NCBI RefSeq assembly: GCF_017161565.1
Contig: NZ_CP066796.1
Location: 1,054,001 to 1,118,000, forward strand
From: Erwinia amylovora
Lineage (GTDB): Bacteria > Pseudomonadota > Gammaproteobacteria > Enterobacterales > Enterobacteriaceae
Reading direction: 5' to 3'
Length of the DNA: 64,000 bases
Notes under the pieces: generated by a model
Told to the model about the DNA's origin: nothing
The model's database searches: none
Seen by the model: the letters and a program-made list of their open reading frames with translations, nothing else
Program-made: the position numbers and the translations under genes
Shown: positions 61,725 through 64,000 of the stretch, piece after piece
Position numbering within the stretch: the first letter of the stretch is position 1
Layout of the letters: every line of letters begins with the position of its first letter

Positions 61725-64000
61725 TCACGTCGGTGGGCGATAGCGGATCAGGCGATTGGCATTGCTCACAACGGTTATTGAAGACAGCGCCATCGCCGCC
61801 GCCGCGACGACCGGGCTGAGCAGCGTTCCGGTCAGCGGATAGAGCACGCCGGCAGCAAGCGGAATGCCGCAGGCATTATAAATAAAAGCACCCAGCAGAT
61901 TCTGTTTCATATTGCGCAGCGTGGCTTTGGCGATGGCTAAACCATCCACCAGAACATTGAGGTCCGGGCGCATCAGCGTCATCGCTGCCGTTTCAATCGC
62001 CACATCGCTGCCGCCGCCGAGGGCAATCCCCACATCGGCCTGGGCCAGCGCCGGGGCATCGTTGATGCCATCGCCAATCATCGCTACCCGGTGCCCCTGC
62101 CGTTGCAGGGCGCTGATAGCTGCGGCTTTGCCCTCAGGCAACACCCCGGCAATCACGCGCTCGATTCCTGCCTCGCGGGCGATGGCATGGGCGGTTATTT
62201 CATTATCACCGGTCAGCATCACCAGGCGGTAACCCTGCTGGTGCAGGCGTTGCAACGCGCTGACGCTCTCTTTGCGCAGCGCATCGCGAATGGCAAACAG
62301 GGCGACGATCTGGCCATCCACCGCCAGCAGTACCGGTGTGGCGCCCTTTGCTGCCAGCCGTGACATCTGCATTGAGACGGCATCGGTGGCAATCTGCTGC
62401 TGCGCCATCAGCGCCGCGTTACCCAGCAGCAGAGCGCTACCGTCGAAAACGCCGCTCACGCCTTTGCCCGCTATGGTACGAAATTGCTCAACGTCCGGCA
62501 GCGTAGCCAGCCCGGCATGGGCGACGATAGCGCGCGCCAGCGGATGGCTGGCACCCTGTTCCAGAGCCGCCGCCTGCTGCAGCACCGTCTGGCGATCGGC
62601 CTGGTTAAACAGCATAACCTCGACCACGCGCGGCGTGCCTTCGGTCAGCGTGCCGGTTTTATCAAAAACCAGCGTGTCCAGGGTGCTTGCGCGTTGCAGC
62701 GCATCGGCATCACGCACCAGCACGCCGGATTCGGCGGCCCGCCCCACGCCGGCAATAATCGACATCGGTGTGGCGAGGCCCAACGCACAGGGGCAGGCAA
62801 TAATCAGCACGGTAGTGGCTACCACCAGGGTGTAAACCAGTTGAGGCGCCGGGCCGAACAGATACCAAACGGCAGCGCTCAGTAGCGCGACCGCCACCAC
62901 TACCGGGACAAAGACCGCAGAAATTTTATCCGCCAGCTGGCCGATTTCCGGCTTGCTACTCTGGGCCTGACGCACCAGCTGGATGATGCGCGCCAGGGTG
63001 GTGTTTTTGCCGACGGCCCCGGCACGCAACAGTACGCTACCGTCCTGCAACAGGGTTCCGGCATGCAGGGTATCGCCCGGTGCTTTGTGCTGCGGGATGG
63101 CTTCACCGGTGAGCATGGCTTCATCCAGCCAGGCCTCTCCCTGCACGACAGTGCCGTCAACCGGCACACGATCGCCGGTCATCACGCGTAGCGTCATCCC
63201 CGGCTGTACCTCGCTAAGTGAGCGAAGTTGTACGCCATCTTTGGTTACGACGCGTGCGGTGGGCGGGGTGAGATCCAGCAGACTTTCCAGCGCCCGTGAT
63301 GAGCGCTGACGGGCGCGCTGCTCAAGCATATGTCCCAGATTGATCAGGCCGATAATCATCGCGCTGGCTTCATAATAGAGATGGCGTGCCGCCATCGGGA
63401 ACAGCTCAGGCCAGAGATTTACCGTGATGGAGTAGAGCCAGGCGGCTGCAGTACCCAGTGCTACCAGCGTATCCATCGTGGCACTACGATTTAACAGGCT
63501 TTTCCAGGCGCTGCGGTAGAAATGGCCGCCGGCAACAATCATCACCAGCAGGGTCATAACTCCTGCCACCAGCCAGCCGTCGCGATTGGCTGCGGTGAGC
63601 ATCATATTGTCACCGGCCATCCCCCAAATCATCAGCGGAACACCCAGTGCCAACGCCAGCGTTGCTTGCCAGCGGAAGCGTTTTACCGCCGCCAGCCCGC
63701 TTTTCTGCTGTTTTTCGCGCCTTTTCGCCTCGTCTTCAACGATTTCCGCGTGATATCCGGCGCGGCTCACCGCTTCGATTAATGCGGTGGGTAACGCGCA
63801 GCCCAGCACCAGCGCGCTGCGTTCTGCAAGGTTGACGCGTGCCTGGCTGACGCCGGGCACATTGTGCAACGCATTCCGGACGCGGCCTACGCAGCTGGCG
63901 CAGCTCATACCATCAATCAGTAACTGGAGGCATTCACTCTGTTGCGCCGGAAGCTCGCTGGTGGCCGCTGTCAGCGCTTCCGGCTGAATGTCTGAGTCTG
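61725..64000 (-). CDS. copA: Copper-exporting P1B-type ATPase CopA, partial (5' end outside window)
   Basis: CopA pumps Cu(I) from the cytoplasm to the periplasm. The frame is open to the window edge at 64000, so 758 codons including the stop are visible out of about 830; the first metal-binding domain is largely outside. Visible: second CxxC (SCASC, around 63900), copper-channel CPC ([12 protein letters not shown]), phosphorylation motif [14 protein letters not shown] and [14 protein letters not shown]. In E. coli CueR activates copA with copper. The promoter is not visible. Confidence 0.96.
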   Translation of the reverse strand, partial: DSDIQPEALTAATSELPAQQSECLQLLIDGMSCASCVGRVRNALHNVPGVSQARVNLAERSALVLGCALPTALIEAVSRAGYHAEIVEDEAKRREKQQKSGLAAVKRFRWQATLALALGVPLMIWGMAGDNMMLTAANRDGWLVAGVMTLLVMIVAGGHFYRSAWKSLLNRSATMDTLVALGTAAAWLYSITVNLWPELFPMAARHLYYEASAMIIGLINLGHMLEQRARQRSSRALESLLDLTPPTARVVTKDGVQLRSLSEVQPGMTLRVMTGDRVPVDGTVVQGEAWLDEAMLTGEAIPQHKAPGDTLHAGTLLQDGSVLLRAGAVGKNTTLARIIQLVRQAQSSKPEIGQLADKISAVFVPVVVAVALLSAAVWYLFGPAPQLVYTLVVATTVLIIACPCALGLATPMSIIAGVGRAAESGVLVRDADALQRASTLDTLVFDKTGTLTEGTPRVVEVMLFNQADRQTVLQQAAALEQGASHPLARAIVAHAGLATLPDVEQFRTIAGKGVSGVFDGSALLLGNAALMAQQQIATDAVSMQMSRLAAKGATPVLLAVDGQIVALFAIRDALRKESVSALQRLHQQGYRLVMLTGDNEITAHAIAREAGIERVIAGVLPEGKAAAISALQRQGHRVAMIGDGINDAPALAQADVGIALGGGSDVAIETAAMTLMRPDLNVLVDGLAIAKATLRNMKQNLLGAFIYNACGIPLAAGVLYPLTGTLLSPVVAAAAMALSSITVVSNANRLIRYRPPT

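Overview
The window is enterobacterial chromosome. Gene order (cyoABCDE, yajG-ampG, bolA, tig, clpP-clpX-lon-hupB-ppiD, mdlAB, glnK-amtB, ffs, hha-tomB, acrAB/acrR, dnaX-ybaB-recR-htpG, adk-hemH-gsk, ushA, ybaK-ybaP-copA) follows the E. coli cyo-copA backbone, and protein lengths mostly equal those of E. coli. A complete set of genes matching the 6-thioguanine (ycf) cluster of the fire blight pathogen lies between htpG and adk. This points to Erwinia, close to E. amylovora; the species cannot be fixed from sequence alone.

Layout. 1-4.4 kb: cytochrome bo3 oxidase operon, reading left, with cyoE cut by the window edge. 4.8-7.5 kb: yajG-ampG diverging from bolA. 7.9-16.8 kb: protein quality control block, tig, clpP, clpX, a divergent second clpP-type gene, a second almost identical clpX, lon, hupB. 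Heat-shock (sigma32) promoters are visible before clpP, lon and, at 43.1 kb, htpG. 17-25.7 kb: ppiD, ybaV, fadM, queC, a DMT exporter diverging from an Lrp-type regulator (decR), and the ABC exporter pair mdlAB. 26-30 kb: sigma54-type glnK-amtB, tesB, ybaY, atl, 4.5S RNA. 30-32.4 kb: hha-tomB, an orphan gene, a sparse 0.8 kb stretch, and the zinc-independent ribosomal protein pair rpmE2-rpmJ2 with a Zur-type operator. 32.5-37.6 kb: acrB (frameshifted in a G run), acrA, acrR with its operator. 37.6-45 kb: rsmS, a GlsB-type gene, priC, ybaN, apt, dnaX with its programmed frameshift site, ybaB, recR, htpG. 45.3-49.4 kb: LysR regulator plus four-gene ycf cluster. 49.4-64 kb: adk, hemH, gsk, an AT-rich orphan, ybaL, fsr, ushA, a PACE-type efflux gene with divergent LysR gene, ybaK, a ChiX-type small RNA, ybaP, and copA (5' end beyond the window).

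Most notable: (1) the clpP-clpX-lon locus carries two clpX copies that look homogenised by gene conversion, enclosing a ClpP paralogue with a Ser-His-Asn rather than Ser-His-Asp triad; (2) the 6-thioguanine cluster; (3) acrB broken by one missing G; (4) three copies of a Zur-like palindrome; (5) a ChiX-like sRNA whose terminator hairpin is conserved but whose central region is not. No tRNA, rRNA, insertion sequence, integrase or CRISPR array was seen.
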